Positions 1 through 11,837 of a DNA stretch of 64,000 nucleotides are shown piece after piece. The position numbers were made by a program, and so were the translations under genes. Position 1 is the first letter of the stretch. The number at the start of each line of letters is the position of its first letter. Below the pieces are notes generated by a model. That model worked only from the letters and a program-made list of their open reading frames with translations. It was not told the DNA's origin and made no database searches. This DNA comes from Erodium maritimum (taxonomy: Eukaryota; Streptophyta; Magnoliopsida; Geraniales; Geraniaceae): the NCBI GenBank assembly GCA_963921825.1, contig OY997596.1, positions 2,051,001 through 2,115,000 on the forward strand, read 5' to 3'.

Positions 1-1182
1 AGTCAGACAAAGTAAATATTTTGTCCCAAAGATGTGCATGATGCTTGTGGAGAACTTCTGCACGTACTCAAAAGTTGTGGTGACGTCCATGCGCACATAC
101 TCATCAATCGAATCAGTTGAAGATTCGTAACATATTCGACGAATAGTTGCAGTGCATTTTTTATGTAGGGAAAAACCAGACTCATCAAACCATCGGGTCG
201 TTGACGAAAGTACGAGTCTGTTCGACTGAGTACATTCATAATGCGAAGAAGATATCATTTTGTATTAAGAATCGACACCCAATTATTTTTTCGCTATACA
301 CCATCTTCCGAACGAAGTAGTTGACCATCAAACGTTTATGCACATCCTTCCGACCTCTATTGACCTCGCTGCAACGAGGACTTGGCATAGTAACTTGGTT
401 TAGGATATTGAGTCAAATTGTTACGCCAAGCTAGTTCTTCCTATCTCGAGTGATCCTCTACGTCAAGGCATTGTACATACTTTGAACCTCTAGCCGGCCA
501 AGGCGCCATCTAGGCAGGGCAGAACTCAAATTTGACCTCTTAGATTTCACGAAAAGTTATTCTTTTAAATTACAATTGTTTTGACTTAGTTATACGGTAT
601 TTTAACTAGATACCTCTTTTCTTCAATAAAAAGATTGCCATATGTCTTGCACATGAGTGCTTTTTTCATCCAAAAATTATCAGAATTAAAAATATTACAT
701 GTCTGCAATGTAATGCAGTGCAACTTTGTTTTCCCTAATTTTATCATCAATTTTCATAATTTATATATGGTAACTTTCCCATATGCTACACATGTAATAG
801 TTGTCATAACATCTACAGAAATAGTTTATTAAAATCTACATTAATGCATGTATCCAACTTTATGATTTTAATCAGATTAATTACAGATATGATCATTCCG
901 AACAGTCATACTAACTTACAGTCTAGATGCTGAACATTTCCTGCTATTTAAAAGGAAAAGTTGAGCTAGAAGGGCATGGCTATAATTTAAAATTGATAAT
1001 AATAAAAACAAGTTCATCAACAAAATAGTAGACCAAAATATTGTTTAGAATTGCATTGTATGATAAGCATCCAACAGACTTGTAGAAAGTAAACTACTGA
1101 AGAAAACTTAACCATCCATAGAAAAAAAGCATTCAAAGAGCTAGAAAGGATTCCCCTATTCAGACCAGAAGAAGAAAGCATC
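1..1182. other. Intergenic, nothing recognised
   Basis: AT-rich sequence downstream of the RPL10A stop codon. The proximal part presumably holds its 3' UTR. The short open frames here match no family I recognise and have no supporting context. Confidence 0.4.
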
Positions 1183-3629
1183 TTAGAAGATCCGGTATAC
1201 GGTACCCATTGTGCTCTTCAAGTACAAACACCTCACCTGTTCAAAAAAAACATCAATATCGGTTTAAGTTACACACAATAAATAAACAAAAGTACCCAAG
1301 GCATTCCTTTCTAGCAAGGTGTAACCCTCTTCGGAAAATGCAAAGTACCATGAACAAAAAACAAAATTTTTACCTCTTAGAAAGTAAAAGAGCAAGAAAA
1401 CTATGACTCGTGTATTGGAAAATTTGTTTTTTACTTTGCATTTTTAGAAGGGTAAACCCATCATTTTAAGTTCAGGGTATTCTTGCAATTAACAAAGAAA
1501 AGAGCTACAAGTTGCAACAAGTGAATGCCTCAGGGTGCCTTTTTGCAATTATCCTAGAGAAAAGTCACATCCATAAATAGGGAACAGTTGTTAGAGGATT
1601 AGGGACTTACATTCTGCCAGTTCTTTTTCAATAGAGAAACGAGGAAGTTGACGCTCATTTGCACATTCTGGAAGATCTGCTTCTCTTCCATGCCCAAGTT
1701 ACCCACAGCAACACCCATGCAAAGGACCTTCTTCAATTGAAACTTGACCATTGCCTTAGTCTCATTCACCTTAGACTCTAGGGTTTCTTGGTGAGTAACA
1801 AGGGTTGGGAACTTACCTGCAAGGCCAGTGGAAAATTAGACATGACCAAGCAAATCAAATAACTACATCACATCAATAACACAAACTGACCACACCATTG
1901 CCATTTGATGGTTTAAAGAATTTTAAACACACAGGAAAACTTAAATTCTATTTTATTAGAAGGATAATTGCAAAAAAAAACTTTTAACATGTCTTTTTGT
2001 TGCAATTTGTATAGAAATGACAATTGTACAAACATATTAATCCAAATTCTAGTGTCTTAATCTATATGCCTGTGGCGTTGTACAGAGCTTAAAATATCAT
2101 GACTTCACATTGCCAATTTATGCTTATAACAGTTAAAACTTCAGGGATTAATACACTGACAATTATCCAATTCATTTATTTCTGACACGACTAATCTAAA
2201 AATATGTGAGTTCATGTTCGTGTATTCAACTTGCCTGCCTTGTTGAGACCGGGTCCTAAAAGACGAGGGATCTGCTTGATGACAGCTTCAGATGCTAAAA
2301 AGGCATGATATTTCTTAGCCAGTTTCTTCACCAGCTTCTTGTTCTTGTTGAGCTTCTTCAGAGCTTCAACATCCATGTAAGGCAAACCAATTTTCTCTGC
2401 CTGAGATTCAAATAAACAATTATATTAACAAACAAATAAAGATTAAACAAAAAGGAATGAGAAAACTGGTGTATCAAGATATATGTTTCTTCAAAGAAAC
2501 CGAATAACGAATCAAGGTATGAACATCAAAAAGACCATTATGTATACTCTTTTGTATGGTTACTTTCAACTTTGGCAAAAAAAGTATTAGCACGTTAATG
2601 GATCTGTTAACCGAATAATTGGGGGATGTAATTTGCAAAAAACAAAGTTCACTGGTAGTATATGCAAATCACGCATAATTCTGGGTGGAGTTGACTATGC
2701 AATATACAACACTAAGTTAATTGCTAATTCTCTCAACAGAAGGGTGAAATCATTACCTCTTCCACATGCTGGGCATCTCCAAGCATGCAAACCTTCATCT
2801 TAGGACGAGGAATGTGTGGCAACTTGACAGAACCACTGAAACGCTTATCTTTTTGGGGGTCATAATTCTTCAGACCAATCTGGAGTTCGATAGTCTCCAC
2901 AAACTTTCGTGGCTTCTTCTCCTTGGAATCAACCATGATACTGGCAATGGCCTCCCTAACAGCCTCACCCTGAAGTTTACTATAAACACAAACAAAACAT
3001 TCAAATCAGGTTATCGTTACCACCCATTGTTCCACCAAGTTACATGTTAGTATACAGCATAATCTAGTACAATAACTGGCAATCTTATAACATAGCAATG
3101 AATACAAGGCACTTTCAGAAAATAATCCCACTTAATTACGATAAATTAAGGCAAAAAATGATACGTTTTTTCAGCTGCATGAGGTATTTATTTTTGCATT
3201 TTGTATCTCTCTGCTTTGATATATCCAGAAAGTACCCTAAAGTTGTAATTTTGTTACAGTTTGTATAAAAATGACAATGTTACACCATGAACTCCATAAC
3301 ATATGGAAGATCATAACATCAAACACTACACAACGGGAATTTGTTTGTCCAACATAGGATAGTTAAGAAACCAAAAAAATGGTATAAGAAAGGAAATGCA
3401 TTTATCAAAGAGTTTCAAATTTTTCAAAGGGCCACCTCCATACACTGAATTTAGAGTCCTTCACTTAAATCAAACCACAGAGGTATCTAATAAACTACTA
3501 AATTATAACATCCAAACAACAGATCCAATGTGAATCCACCCGTCAAATATGAATCAAAACACAGTGACCCAGAACCCCAATTGATACAAAATCAACCAGC
3601 AATAAACTGAAATGGGAAAAATACCTCAT
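1183..3629 (-). CDS. RPL10A: 60S ribosomal protein L10a (uL1), five coding exons
   Basis: Cytosolic large-subunit protein of the L1 stalk, which helps release tRNA from the E site. Coding exons on the minus strand are 3625-3629, 2757-2979, 2235-2400, 1611-1816 and 1183-1236. They total 654 nt and encode 217 aa, the usual uL1 length. The first exon carries only ATG-AG; exon 2 continues in frame to give an N-terminus reading MSKLQ. The diagnostic stretch [20 protein letters not shown] lies in exon 2, [10 protein letters not shown] ends exon 3 and the C-terminus reads [11 protein letters not shown] non-coding exon at 3630-3667 and a further leader exon ending at 3886 imply a 5' UTR intron. Intron 3 (1817-2234) uses a GC donor. 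Introns 1, 3 and 4 carry fragments of foldback MITE family A. Identity is certain from sequence; the transcription start is inferred. Confidence 0.97.
1415..1556. mobile_element. Family A MITE, right half, RPL10A intron 4
   Basis: Contains 'agggtaaacccatcatttta', 'agagctacaagttgcaacaa' and the end 'ctttttgcaattatcc'. The left half is absent. Smaller family A-like fragments lie in RPL10A intron 3 (about 1968-2035) and intron 1 (about 3180-3290). Confidence 0.7.
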
Positions 3630-3886
3630 CTTCAAAACCTCCTATGAACCCTTTGAAAACTTCAATCCTGTGAACACAATCACTACATCAGTATAAAATT
3701 TCAATAATCAAACGAGAAAAAAAAGTGCTACGAGGTTTAAATCTGATTAAACCGAAATGGCGGATCCATTTTTCTGGGTGAATCAGAAGCTTACGAATCA
3801 ACGCGACGCAACAAAAATACGAGAAATTGAAGTAGAAAAAATCAACGAAGCTATACAAAACAAGTAGCTAGAGGTGAAGCTTTACC

Positions 3887-4070
3887 GGAAGAGAAGATAC
3901 GAGAGAGAGAGCTCAGCTAGGGTTTGAAGCGGCTTTTATTAAGGATATAAGTGAAGTAGAGATGATAAACCCTAGACCCAATTGCAAACGGGTCGGGTTT
4001 TTTTGGCATGGGTTTTGTGTGGACCATATAGCCCAACTCATAACTTGGGGCCAACTGTGTTTGGGCCGAA
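3887..4070 (-). promoter_or_regulatory. RPL10A leader and promoter with telo boxes and site II motifs
   Basis: Two telo-box motifs (AAACCCTA type, read on the minus strand as AAACCCT or its complement) lie at 3919-3925 and 3967-3974. TGGGCY site II motifs lie at 4030-4035 (as AGCCCA) and 4062-4067 (TGGGCC). This pairing is the well-known signature of plant ribosomal-protein promoters. A GA/CT-rich leader at 3901-3912 precedes the first leader intron. Confidence 0.75.
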
Positions 4071-4194
4071 GACAGTCCATTTTTAAGTAAGAGGGATGCT
4101 TTCTATTACATGACTTTCATTCAAAATTCTGAATGTTTATGTTTTAAGATATTACCTTACTAAAAAAATTATATTTAAATTTTGTAAAAATATA

Positions 4195-4592
4195 TATAAT
4201 TGGAAAAAATTGTAGTGAGTTATGTGCGCGTTTTGCAGGTACTATCGGAGAAATGATTTGTTACAAAATACTACCGAGGAACTACCTCTTCGTATGTAAA
4301 TCTATTAACGGGGCTAATATTTTACGGAAAAAGTTAAAATAACCATAAAAAAGTAATTTCTAAAATACATAAGGGTTGAAGTTGTGAAATATGTATGCAT
4401 AATGGTTACAAATTACATGACACAAAATATGAAGTGTAAAATTGTCATTTTAAGATAGAAATGAAATCATGTGACTACGTCAAAGATAATAGATTTTCAA
4501 ACAAAAATTTGTTCATATATAATATTTTCCAAAAAGTTAACCGATAATATTTGTAAAACATGTACCGTTCACCGTAAATTTTGCAATTATCC
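4195..4592. mobile_element. Foldback MITE, family B, diverged
   Basis: Shares blocks with the better copies at 25631, 38407 and 39268: an opening with a GTGAGTTATGTGCGCG-like segment, a central Ca/Mg-like 'gtcatgtgac' motif (here catgtgactacgtc), and an end reading ttgcaattatcc. It lies upstream of RPL10A, outside a gene, unlike family A copies. Confidence 0.55.
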
Positions 4593-5809
4593 TTAAAAGA
4601 AACTTAATGTCTATGTTTTTAACGTGGAAACAATATATTATTTGAAACATGATGAAACACATATCACAAAAGGGGCACCAAAACAAAATACTCAGTACGA
4701 AGAAAATATGTGCGAAAAATAAAACAGAAAGTCCAATCATTATGGGACTTGCAGAAAATAAAGTATATGTTACCAACCTAGATAATTGGAACAAACAGAC
4801 CGGTGTGTTCGGATGTCCTCAAGGTATTGTTACGATAATGGTCGGAACACCAAAATAGTTGTTCATAACGGTGAGCTAAGACTAGACCTACTTAAAAATG
4901 GAGTACTAGTGGTGGACAAATAGACTAAAGAATCCTCCATGGATCCAACGGACATCGTCGTTCCTCGGATAATAGTGATGACTCTATAAAAGCAAATATA
5001 GTGGATCCCGAGATGATTAGGGTAACTTCTATCGACACTTGGTGTAACCTCTATCACCCAATAGCCAGCGAGGATGAGGTATCAATTTCCCTCTCAGTAA
5101 TCCCTATGGAACTCATTAGGAAATGCAAGAGTGCTTGTCACCCCTTTGCCTATTTTCTTGAAGCGTTGTCAGATTCCTCTAAGCCCTCCGATTTAGAGCC
5201 CAAAAAAATACACCACTGGCCACTTCCCAATCCCAGATTAAGACTATGTGCCCGAAAACCAAAAACATGGTATCCACTGTTGGCAAGTATGTTTGGGTAG
5301 GGCCTCGGGAAAAAATCGTGTACGGGAGGGGTGTTCTCCGACTCTAGTTGCCTCCTTCATAGATGGGGCCCCTATGACAGGGTGTGTCCCCTTATGTGAG
5401 GAGAGAGAGGCGGTGATAAACGGGTGCTTGACGGGATGTGTCTCCTTTTGTTATAATGGATCCTCGGTTTTCTTCACCAGCTTTATTTAACCCTTATGAT
5501 CCTTGGGCCCTTATTGAGCATGTTTACTCATACCCCCTACAGTCCCTTAAGTATAGGGTCCACCCCGACTCGACTAGACCAGAGAGGGGCCTTCACGCTC
5601 CGCCCTTCTTGGGCTCGCTCTTTCCCTCCTAGTCCTTCGCGGCATCCAACTACCCATAGGTTATATGACGACCCTTATCGAGGTGTCTCGCGACCTAATG
5701 CTGACCGAGCACACATTTGGCGTGTGTTCCACATAGTTACAAAAAAATAAATGATATGAAAATAACTCATAAGTTAAAAGAAAGCATTGATCATACCTCC
5801 AAGTCTGAC
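4593..5809. other. Unassigned, probably retroelement-derived
   Basis: The first part is AT-rich and featureless. From about 5000 the base composition becomes GC-richer, with many overlapping short open frames and no intact domain. This resembles the decayed retroelement sequence that follows, but I recognise no domain in it. Confidence 0.3.
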
Positions 5810-6267
5810 TCCTAAAATTTTAATTGTCGTTGAAGCAATATGTAAGCGTCCAAGGCGACCTAGGTTCTCATGTAGTTACCCTAGCTCATTCTGTCAGTGT
5901 CATCGTCAACGACCATACAGATTCTTAACGCACCCCTAATCTTGAAACCACTCCTCTGTTCCAAGCATCGATCGACAAGTTAAACAATTGTATCCACGTT
6001 GAGAAATGTGTAAATATGATATCTCGAGAATGCATCTGGGTACGTAAGTCGGTTAGCAACACCAACGACCTATAAAAAGACCAAGGCCCTCCCATAAGGC
6101 CGTAAACACATGTGCCTTCTCTCGGGTAGTCTAAAAGAAAAATCCAATGGTTCCTCCCTCCAAAGGATGTGAAACCACCTCCGAGAGTCCCCCACAATTT
6201 CACTACTAAGTTCAATATGGTCGACTAGAAAAAATATGAAGAAAGATGACTCGCCCCACCAGCGCAT
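5810..6267 (-). pseudogene. LINE ORF1 fragment with DUF4283 domain
   Basis: Read on the minus strand, the frame starting near 6215 contains the DUF4283 signature: GPWSFYRSLVLLTDL, then DIIFTHFSTWIQLFNLSID and NRGVVSRLG. It runs on past 5925 with stops into a segment resembling the family's GxYMRxRVxLD portion. DUF4283 is typical of gag-like ORF1 proteins of plant L1 LINEs. Several in-frame stops make it a pseudogene. The 5' part overlaps an alternative frame, which indicates frameshifts. Confidence 0.65.
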
Positions 6268-7130
6268 AGAACAAGTTATGCCCTATCCCACACCCACGAC
6301 CTCCTAGATGGACAAATGCCAAGCCAGTTACAGAGAGATTACAAAACACTAGGAGGACTCTTAGTTTCCGATGACTATCTCGTTACCCCTATCGAGGAAG
6401 AACGGTAGTGTCGCCAATATCACCGACCCTCAACCATTTCTCTTCCCATACCGACATGACCTGATAGACCAAGACAGCTCCTAATAGATCGTTCCCTCAA
6501 TCGACTAGTTCATCGCGTCACAACTTTCATGATGAAGGAGGAGCCACCGACTGCGAAAACGAGTTGTCCTCCTACTTTAGAGAAGCCTCTGCCCTCCGTA
6601 CTCTAGCTCTCGCCGAGTCCGAGTCCCTTGTCCAGTCCCAACCACGCCTCTCGTAACCCACGCATTTGCCCCTCCTTCCTTTGTCCCGCAGGATCGACGT
6701 CTGGGAGAGCTACATATGGGAATCCCCAACCGGAGACTCTATTGGTGATTCTATACCCACTCCCGATGGAGAACCCCAAGAGATCTCCTTCGACGCAGAG
6801 GAGATCGATGTCGCATACATCACACGCTGATGACGAGGGCCTTTCTCGGCATCTACTTCCTCGCCAGGAATACCGACAAAGGTACAAATAAAATGATAGT
6901 GGCAAACGAGTCATCAAAGTCTTCTTCCACTGCCATCCTATCCCATCTTTGTTTGTCTACTAGAATGTATTGCCTCACCCTCTCCCCTTCTTCCCTCGTC
7001 GACCACCCCATTACTCAGCCAGATTCCATCGACAACCAAACATGGTCTTGTACCAGCGTATCACAACCATTACCGAAAATCTTCTTTTTGTTAGTTGGTC
7101 TTTTATTTTATATCTGTTGATTTTTAATTT
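6268..7130. other. Decayed retroelement-like sequence, unassigned
   Basis: GC-richer than the flanking genes and full of short frames on both strands. A plus-strand acidic stretch around 6700-6830 could be a gag-like tail, but no domain can be named. Confidence 0.3.
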
Positions 7131-7739
7131 ATATGGAAATAGCTCATATTCATATTCACCATTTAATTAAGAAAACATATAAACTTTGTTTATCTTACAA
7201 TATCCAAACTTTTTATGATGTGCGAGAGAATATACTGATTCCTCTCACGCCAGTCGTGTGCTTCTCCCAAAGAGATCTTAAGCCCTCGTCTTCTTATGAC
7301 GCTTCCTCCCTCTACTACCACCGTCGACCTAGCCCCCAGCCTTGTCACATCACCACCTGTACCGGTCATGCAATTTATTACTTCTCTTGTTATCGTCCCA
7401 CCTCCACGTTCGTCCTTTGAAATCGTGAGCCCCTTAAAGGCGCGACGTAGCTGGAAACCGAAGCCAAACACAATCGGATCAGTTTTGATGCAATAGTCTA
7501 CCACAATGATTGTGGCCTTCTCTCTGAGGCTCACCCCACCGGCGTCGCCCCAACTGAAACCTCGGTGGGGTCGTCTGGTGAAATCGCTAACCATTGCTTC
7601 GGCGCAGCGCAATCCTTCGTCGGCCATCCCTCGCACCCCTGGGGATGGTCCGGAGTCTCTGAATCTGCTGTAGGGAGACCTTATACAAGGGAAAGAGCCC
7701 GTCGACCATGGCGGCTTGAGGAATGAGACGGAGGCGCCT

Positions 7740-8862
7740 CAACATGCTATGATTATTCTCCCCAACATTGACCGGATCCTGGTGATCCCCTCTTTCTTTA
7801 CTGTCTGTACAACCCCCGAAAGAAACCCTAGCACCGGTTGTTCCGGTGTCCCCAAGTCTGCTCAAGTCCTTCATGGCGTGTCTCTAGAAAAGTATTGGTC
7901 CCCTACAAACCGGTTGATCCATATGTGTTGGCACGCCAACAATTTGGTATGATGGGGAATATTTTGGCATCGAGACCTCCCCGGAAGGAAGTTTTGTTGC
8001 AGATCACTACCAATGTGTGGGGGCGATCAGCGTCGGGGTTGGTCATCAAGGATATTGGCCTGGGGATATTCAGGTTCTACTTTGAGTCCGCGGTGGCTCG
8101 TACATGGGTCTAGGGTAATGAGCCCTGGTGTTTTGATGGTCATCATCTCCTCCTTAGGGACATTGACTTGATCGCCAAGGAGCTTCATGATCTAAACCGC
8201 CATTAGTTATGGGTTCATGCCCATGGTCTTCAACCGATGTGTCGGACAAAGACGTCGGAGAAACTATTGGCGATGCTGCCTTAGGAGCCTATGTGGAGGT
8301 CTCATGTGATCAGTTGGGCCTTTGTTTGGTATGGGAGGTAAATGTCTCGTTTTCTGGCGTCCAGTGGAACGTCCTCTTTGACGGAATATTCTATTGCGGT
8401 TTAGGGAGTTTTGAGACCCTGTTCGGGTTTCGCTGACCTACACCAAGCTATCCCACATTCTATTTCAATTGTGGGAGAATTGGGCATGTGGCTCGGTGGT
8501 GTGACCGGGAGGTGCCTGGTACCCCGCGTTTCGACAACTCAATGTTGGAGTTTCAGAAGGACTAGAATGTCAAGCCGTACACGACCGATTGGGAGGCTAA
8601 GGCATCCCCGAAGATTCCACCAGGTTTTGGACCTTTAACCCTAAACACTGTACCTAAGGGTGCCTTACATCTGGGCAGATTCCCGATAGGATCCCCGAAC
8701 ACTGTACCTAATGGTACAGTCAGACGAGTAGGTATTCCAGCCGAGGTAGGTGATCCCGACTGGAAAAACTTGATGGTCTGTCAACTCTCAGGGAGTAAGG
8801 AGACCGAAGCCTCGAGAACCTCCTTGACTAGAGCTATAGGATTGAAGAAGGGGTCAGCTGGA
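7740..8862 (+). pseudogene. LINE ORF1 pseudogene: DUF4283 plus zinc knuckle
   Basis: Plus-strand remnant of an L1-type ORF1. The DUF4283 part spans about 7950-8200, including LASRPPRKEVLLQITTNVWG and, after an in-frame stop, NEPWCFDGHHLLLRDID. A retroviral-type zinc knuckle is encoded at 8461-8510 as FNCGRIGHVARWCDRE; the first cysteine of the CX2CX4HX4C pattern is replaced by tyrosine. At least two frame changes separate these blocks. The C-terminal part (8543-8862) recurs at 10757-11049. A gag-like nucleic-acid-binding role is known for the family; this copy cannot make it. Confidence 0.7.
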
Positions 8863-9427
8863 GATACCCGTGAAGATCAGGCGAGGGATCCTCGCCACGA
8901 GGAATGGTAAGGAACCATGGCTTTGGGGACTTGCCTTGGGAGGGGTCCCTGGTGAAACTCATTCCTCCCTGTACAGAGGAGTTCAAGTTCGATCACACCT
9001 CACAAGATCATATACAGCGGTTAGACAATATCTTGAGCAATACTCGCCAATCTCGTTTTCTACCTCACCCCCTTCCTACCTGTCTATATGACGATTTTAA
9101 ACATCGTCTATAACGATTATATTGTCTTAGAATTATGTGTTTTAAGTCATTTGAAGACTCTTTATTTATATTAGCTTTTATATTTTTATTATTAATAAAA
9201 TCTGCCTCTTCAATTGAAAATAAAACGAAAGAAACAAAATAAAGTCCTAATGAAAATATTGAACCATTTTTGTTAGTAAACTACAATTACACATCTCATA
9301 TAGGAGTATATATATTTGGAGAGACAAGTTTGGTAAGTGCGAGAATGTTTGCACATGAATGTTCCAAATAGGAATTCGACAAGTGTTCCTTGACTCAAAA
9401 TAAGTATCTTATTTTATTTTAAAAACA
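8863..9427. other. Unassigned, AT-rich after 9100
   Basis: The first 230 bases continue the GC-richer retroelement-like composition. From 9100 the sequence is AT-rich with no recognised gene or repeat. Confidence 0.3.
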
Positions 9428-10260
9428 TTTTTTTTGAAACGGGTCATCGGAGATTTCATTAATGCCAAAAGGCAATCATACAGAATGAGGCGTGACCGTC
9501 TCGGCTTCCAGATATTTGTCCGGGCCGATTGTAGCTAGCCCGGCGCTCATGGACCCATAATTTTAGCCCACATGAACTCGTGGGCAACAACTCAAGACAA
9601 CTCCCTACCGTCGTTTCAACATACGTTACAAGGAAATAATAAATCAAAGTCCTAAGCTTATTCGACCTAGTACAGTCCCAAACGGTTAATCGACCTAGCA
9701 CATTGAATAACCAATAACTTTTTCGACCTAAAACAGGAAAAGAAATTAGCACACAATCGAAAGAACAGACTACCAAAACTGTGATGCCAGGTCTTCTAAG
9801 CCCCGTGCCATTGGAGCGATATGGTATCGTCAATTCTTCGTCTTGATTCGCCCTGCTCTTTCGAAGTAGTGCAGAAGGCGAGAGCATCGATTCGACCCGC
9901 AACGGTTCGTTCGAGATCGAGGGTCCCGACTTCGGGTGTCGTGGAGGCAGACTCCGTCTTATCGTCCTTCCTCCCGGATCCCAGATCCGTAGGGGGAACA
10001 GACCCATGTCGGCGATAGGTGGCACGACGCATGGAGCCCGTAACCCGGAGAGTGGCAGGAGGGCCACGGTAGCTGCGAGAAGTCCGTGAATCAGGACGCG
10101 GGGTGAGAGAGCGGCTGGTGGGCGGCAATGGACGACGATGACGGCAGCGGCAGACCCTAAGTCGGGTAGACAGGATCTCACCTGGAGGTAGTGGAGAACC
10201 TTGAAGCCGGGGCTTCGATGGTGGAGGCATGAAATTTCCATGAAGGAGGCTGACGGTGGA
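9428..10260 (-). mobile_element. LINE-like fragment with 3' poly(A) on minus strand
   Basis: Begins on the plus strand with an eight-T run (poly(A) of the minus strand) followed by a LINE-style 3' end. A minus-strand frame of 260 codons (9459-10241) and an overlapping proline/arginine-rich frame (9796-10230) are open, but neither shows a catalytic domain. GC-rich composition contrasts with the AT-rich flanks. A 5'-truncated LINE or chimeric retrocopy is the likeliest reading. The 5' limit is uncertain and I found no target duplication. Confidence 0.4.
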
Positions 10261-10756
10261 GCGGCGGCGACGGCGTGGAACCTTAGAAAAGTTAAGAGAG
10301 TAACCTCAACGAGGTTTTGTGAAAAGCTTTTGAGTAATTTAGGGTAGAGGCTTTAATGGTGGTGAAGAAGTGGAGAAGGGGAGGAGTCCTAACGATACTC
10401 AGTTATTAAAATTGTGATTATTATATATTGTTAATTATTCATATCACATAAATATCATATTCAACCTTGACTTCGACTAAGTTTCTTGAACTTAGTTGTT
10501 CATGTCACACTATATCAACTGAGATATTTTTTTTGTCGTTTACATTGTTAAAACTGATTGAGGAATCTGTTCTTAATCATTTATACAATGCTTTGTTATG
10601 GTAATACACATCTAAAAGTTGTTCATCAAAATAAAAGCTGTGTACGTTAGAAAATAGTCCAATAATAACATGTATGGCTACACAATCAAATATAAACCAA
10701 TTTTGATATATAAATTAAGTATCTATATGAGTCATTACATTTTGTTTTTGAGCGAA

Positions 10757-11049
10757 ATGTTGGAGTTTCAGAAGGACTAAAATTCCAGCCGTAAGCGACC
10801 TATTGGGAGGCTAAGGCATCCCTATAGATTCCACCAGGTTTTGGACCTTTAACCCTAAATATTGTACCTAAGAGCGACTCAAATTTGGGCAAAAACCCGA
10901 TAGTATCCCCGAACATTATACGTAATGGAACAGTAAGACAGGTACGTACTCCAATCAGGATAGGTGATCCCGACTAAAAAAACTTAATGGTCGGTCAACT
11001 CTCAAGGAGTAGAGAGACCGAAGCCTACTGGATTGAAGAAGGGGTACAT
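10757..11049 (+). repeat. Second copy of the LINE ORF1 3' segment
   Basis: Aligns by eye over nearly its whole length with 8543-8862. Shared landmarks are gttggagtttcagaaggact, caccaggttttggaccttta and gattgaagaagggg. It is embedded in AT-rich DNA with no other LINE sequence beside it. Confidence 0.8.
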
Positions 11050-11253
11050 TAATGAATAATTAGTACTTTTAAAGAAACAATTACATTGTTAATTTTCCAA
11101 ACAAAATACACGAAAAATACTATCATGAAATTAAAACAAGATTAACAAATACAAAGTATACATCAGCTTAAGAAAAAAACACATTACAATGCACAAAACT
11201 CTTCTTTCAAGAACAATACAAACAGAAATATTTTACATATATAGTAATTAAAT

Positions 11254-11646
11254 TCAACACCTTCCCTCAATCCTCATCCTCCGGGAGCCACCGCGGCGGC
11301 CGTCGGAGACGAGAGCCTGACGGGCCGAGGCGATACCTTTGGGGGCCAAGAGGGCGTTGAAGGAAGAGAAGTCCATCCAGTCCCGGAGCAGCTCCTCGTG
11401 GCTCCACTTGTCCGGCACCTGAACCCGACCCGCCACCTCTTCCCTGACCCGCTTCAGCCTCTCTCTTCCCGTCACCGTCGCCGTCGCCGCCACCTCCGCC
11501 TGAGGCTGATCGTGGCTTGTGGCGGTGTTTGGTTTGGAATACAACGGTGGTGGGTTGTTGTTGTTGTTGTTATTACCGGTGGTGGCGGCGTTGCAAATCC
11601 GGCGACCGGAGTTGGAAGAGGAGCTTTGTTGATCGCAAGAACTCAT
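11254..11646 (-). CDS. BIC: BIC-family inhibitor of cryptochromes, 130 aa
   Basis: Plant-specific small nuclear protein. Family knowledge: BIC1/BIC2 bind blue-light receptors CRY1/CRY2 and block their photo-oligomerisation. The conserved CRY-interacting domain is at residues 60-113: GRERLKRVREEVAGRVQVPD, then KWSHEELLRDWMDFSSFNAL and LAPKGIASARQAL. The N-terminal 59 residues are low-complexity (poly-Ser, seven Asn in a row, Pro-rich) and the tail is Arg/Gly-rich. The gene has no intron, as is usual in this family. An open frame extends to 11682, but its first codon there is TTG; the first ATG is at 11646. A TATA box 67 nt upstream also fits that start. Which BIC paralogue this is cannot be decided by eye. 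Confidence 0.9.
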   Translation of the reverse strand: MSSCDQQSSSSNSGRRICNAATTGNNNNNNNPPPLYSKPNTATSHDQPQAEVAATATVTGRERLKRVREEVAGRVQVPDKWSHEELLRDWMDFSSFNALLAPKGIASARQALVSDGRRGGSRRMRIEGRC

Positions 11647-11712
11647 GTTGGGTTGGTGTTGGGATTTGTAGGGTTCGAGCAATGATTAGCAAGGCCAAGA
11701 AGGTTTGTGGAG

Positions 11713-11719
11713 CTATATA
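11713..11719 (-). promoter_or_regulatory. TATA box of the BIC gene
   Basis: TATATAG on the minus strand. With the usual spacing of about 30 nt it places transcription start near 11685 and leaves a leader of about 40 nt before the ATG at 11646. The tandem GA array is therefore promoter rather than leader. Confidence 0.6.
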
Positions 11720-11730
11720 GAACAAGAGCT

Positions 11731-11804
11731 TAGAGAGAGAGAGAGAGAGAGAGAGAGGGTGTGGGAGAGTTTTAGTGCACGTCACGAAGTTTGTACCTAA
11801 GAGA

Positions 11805-11837
<33 letters not shown>

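Noticed and set aside
7190..7636. 148-codon minus-strand open frame
   Set aside because: Overlaps plus-strand LINE-like sequence, no domain, no splice context.
11647..11682. N-terminal extension of the BIC protein by 12 residues
   Set aside because: The extended frame begins with TTG, and the TATA position puts transcription start at about the same place.
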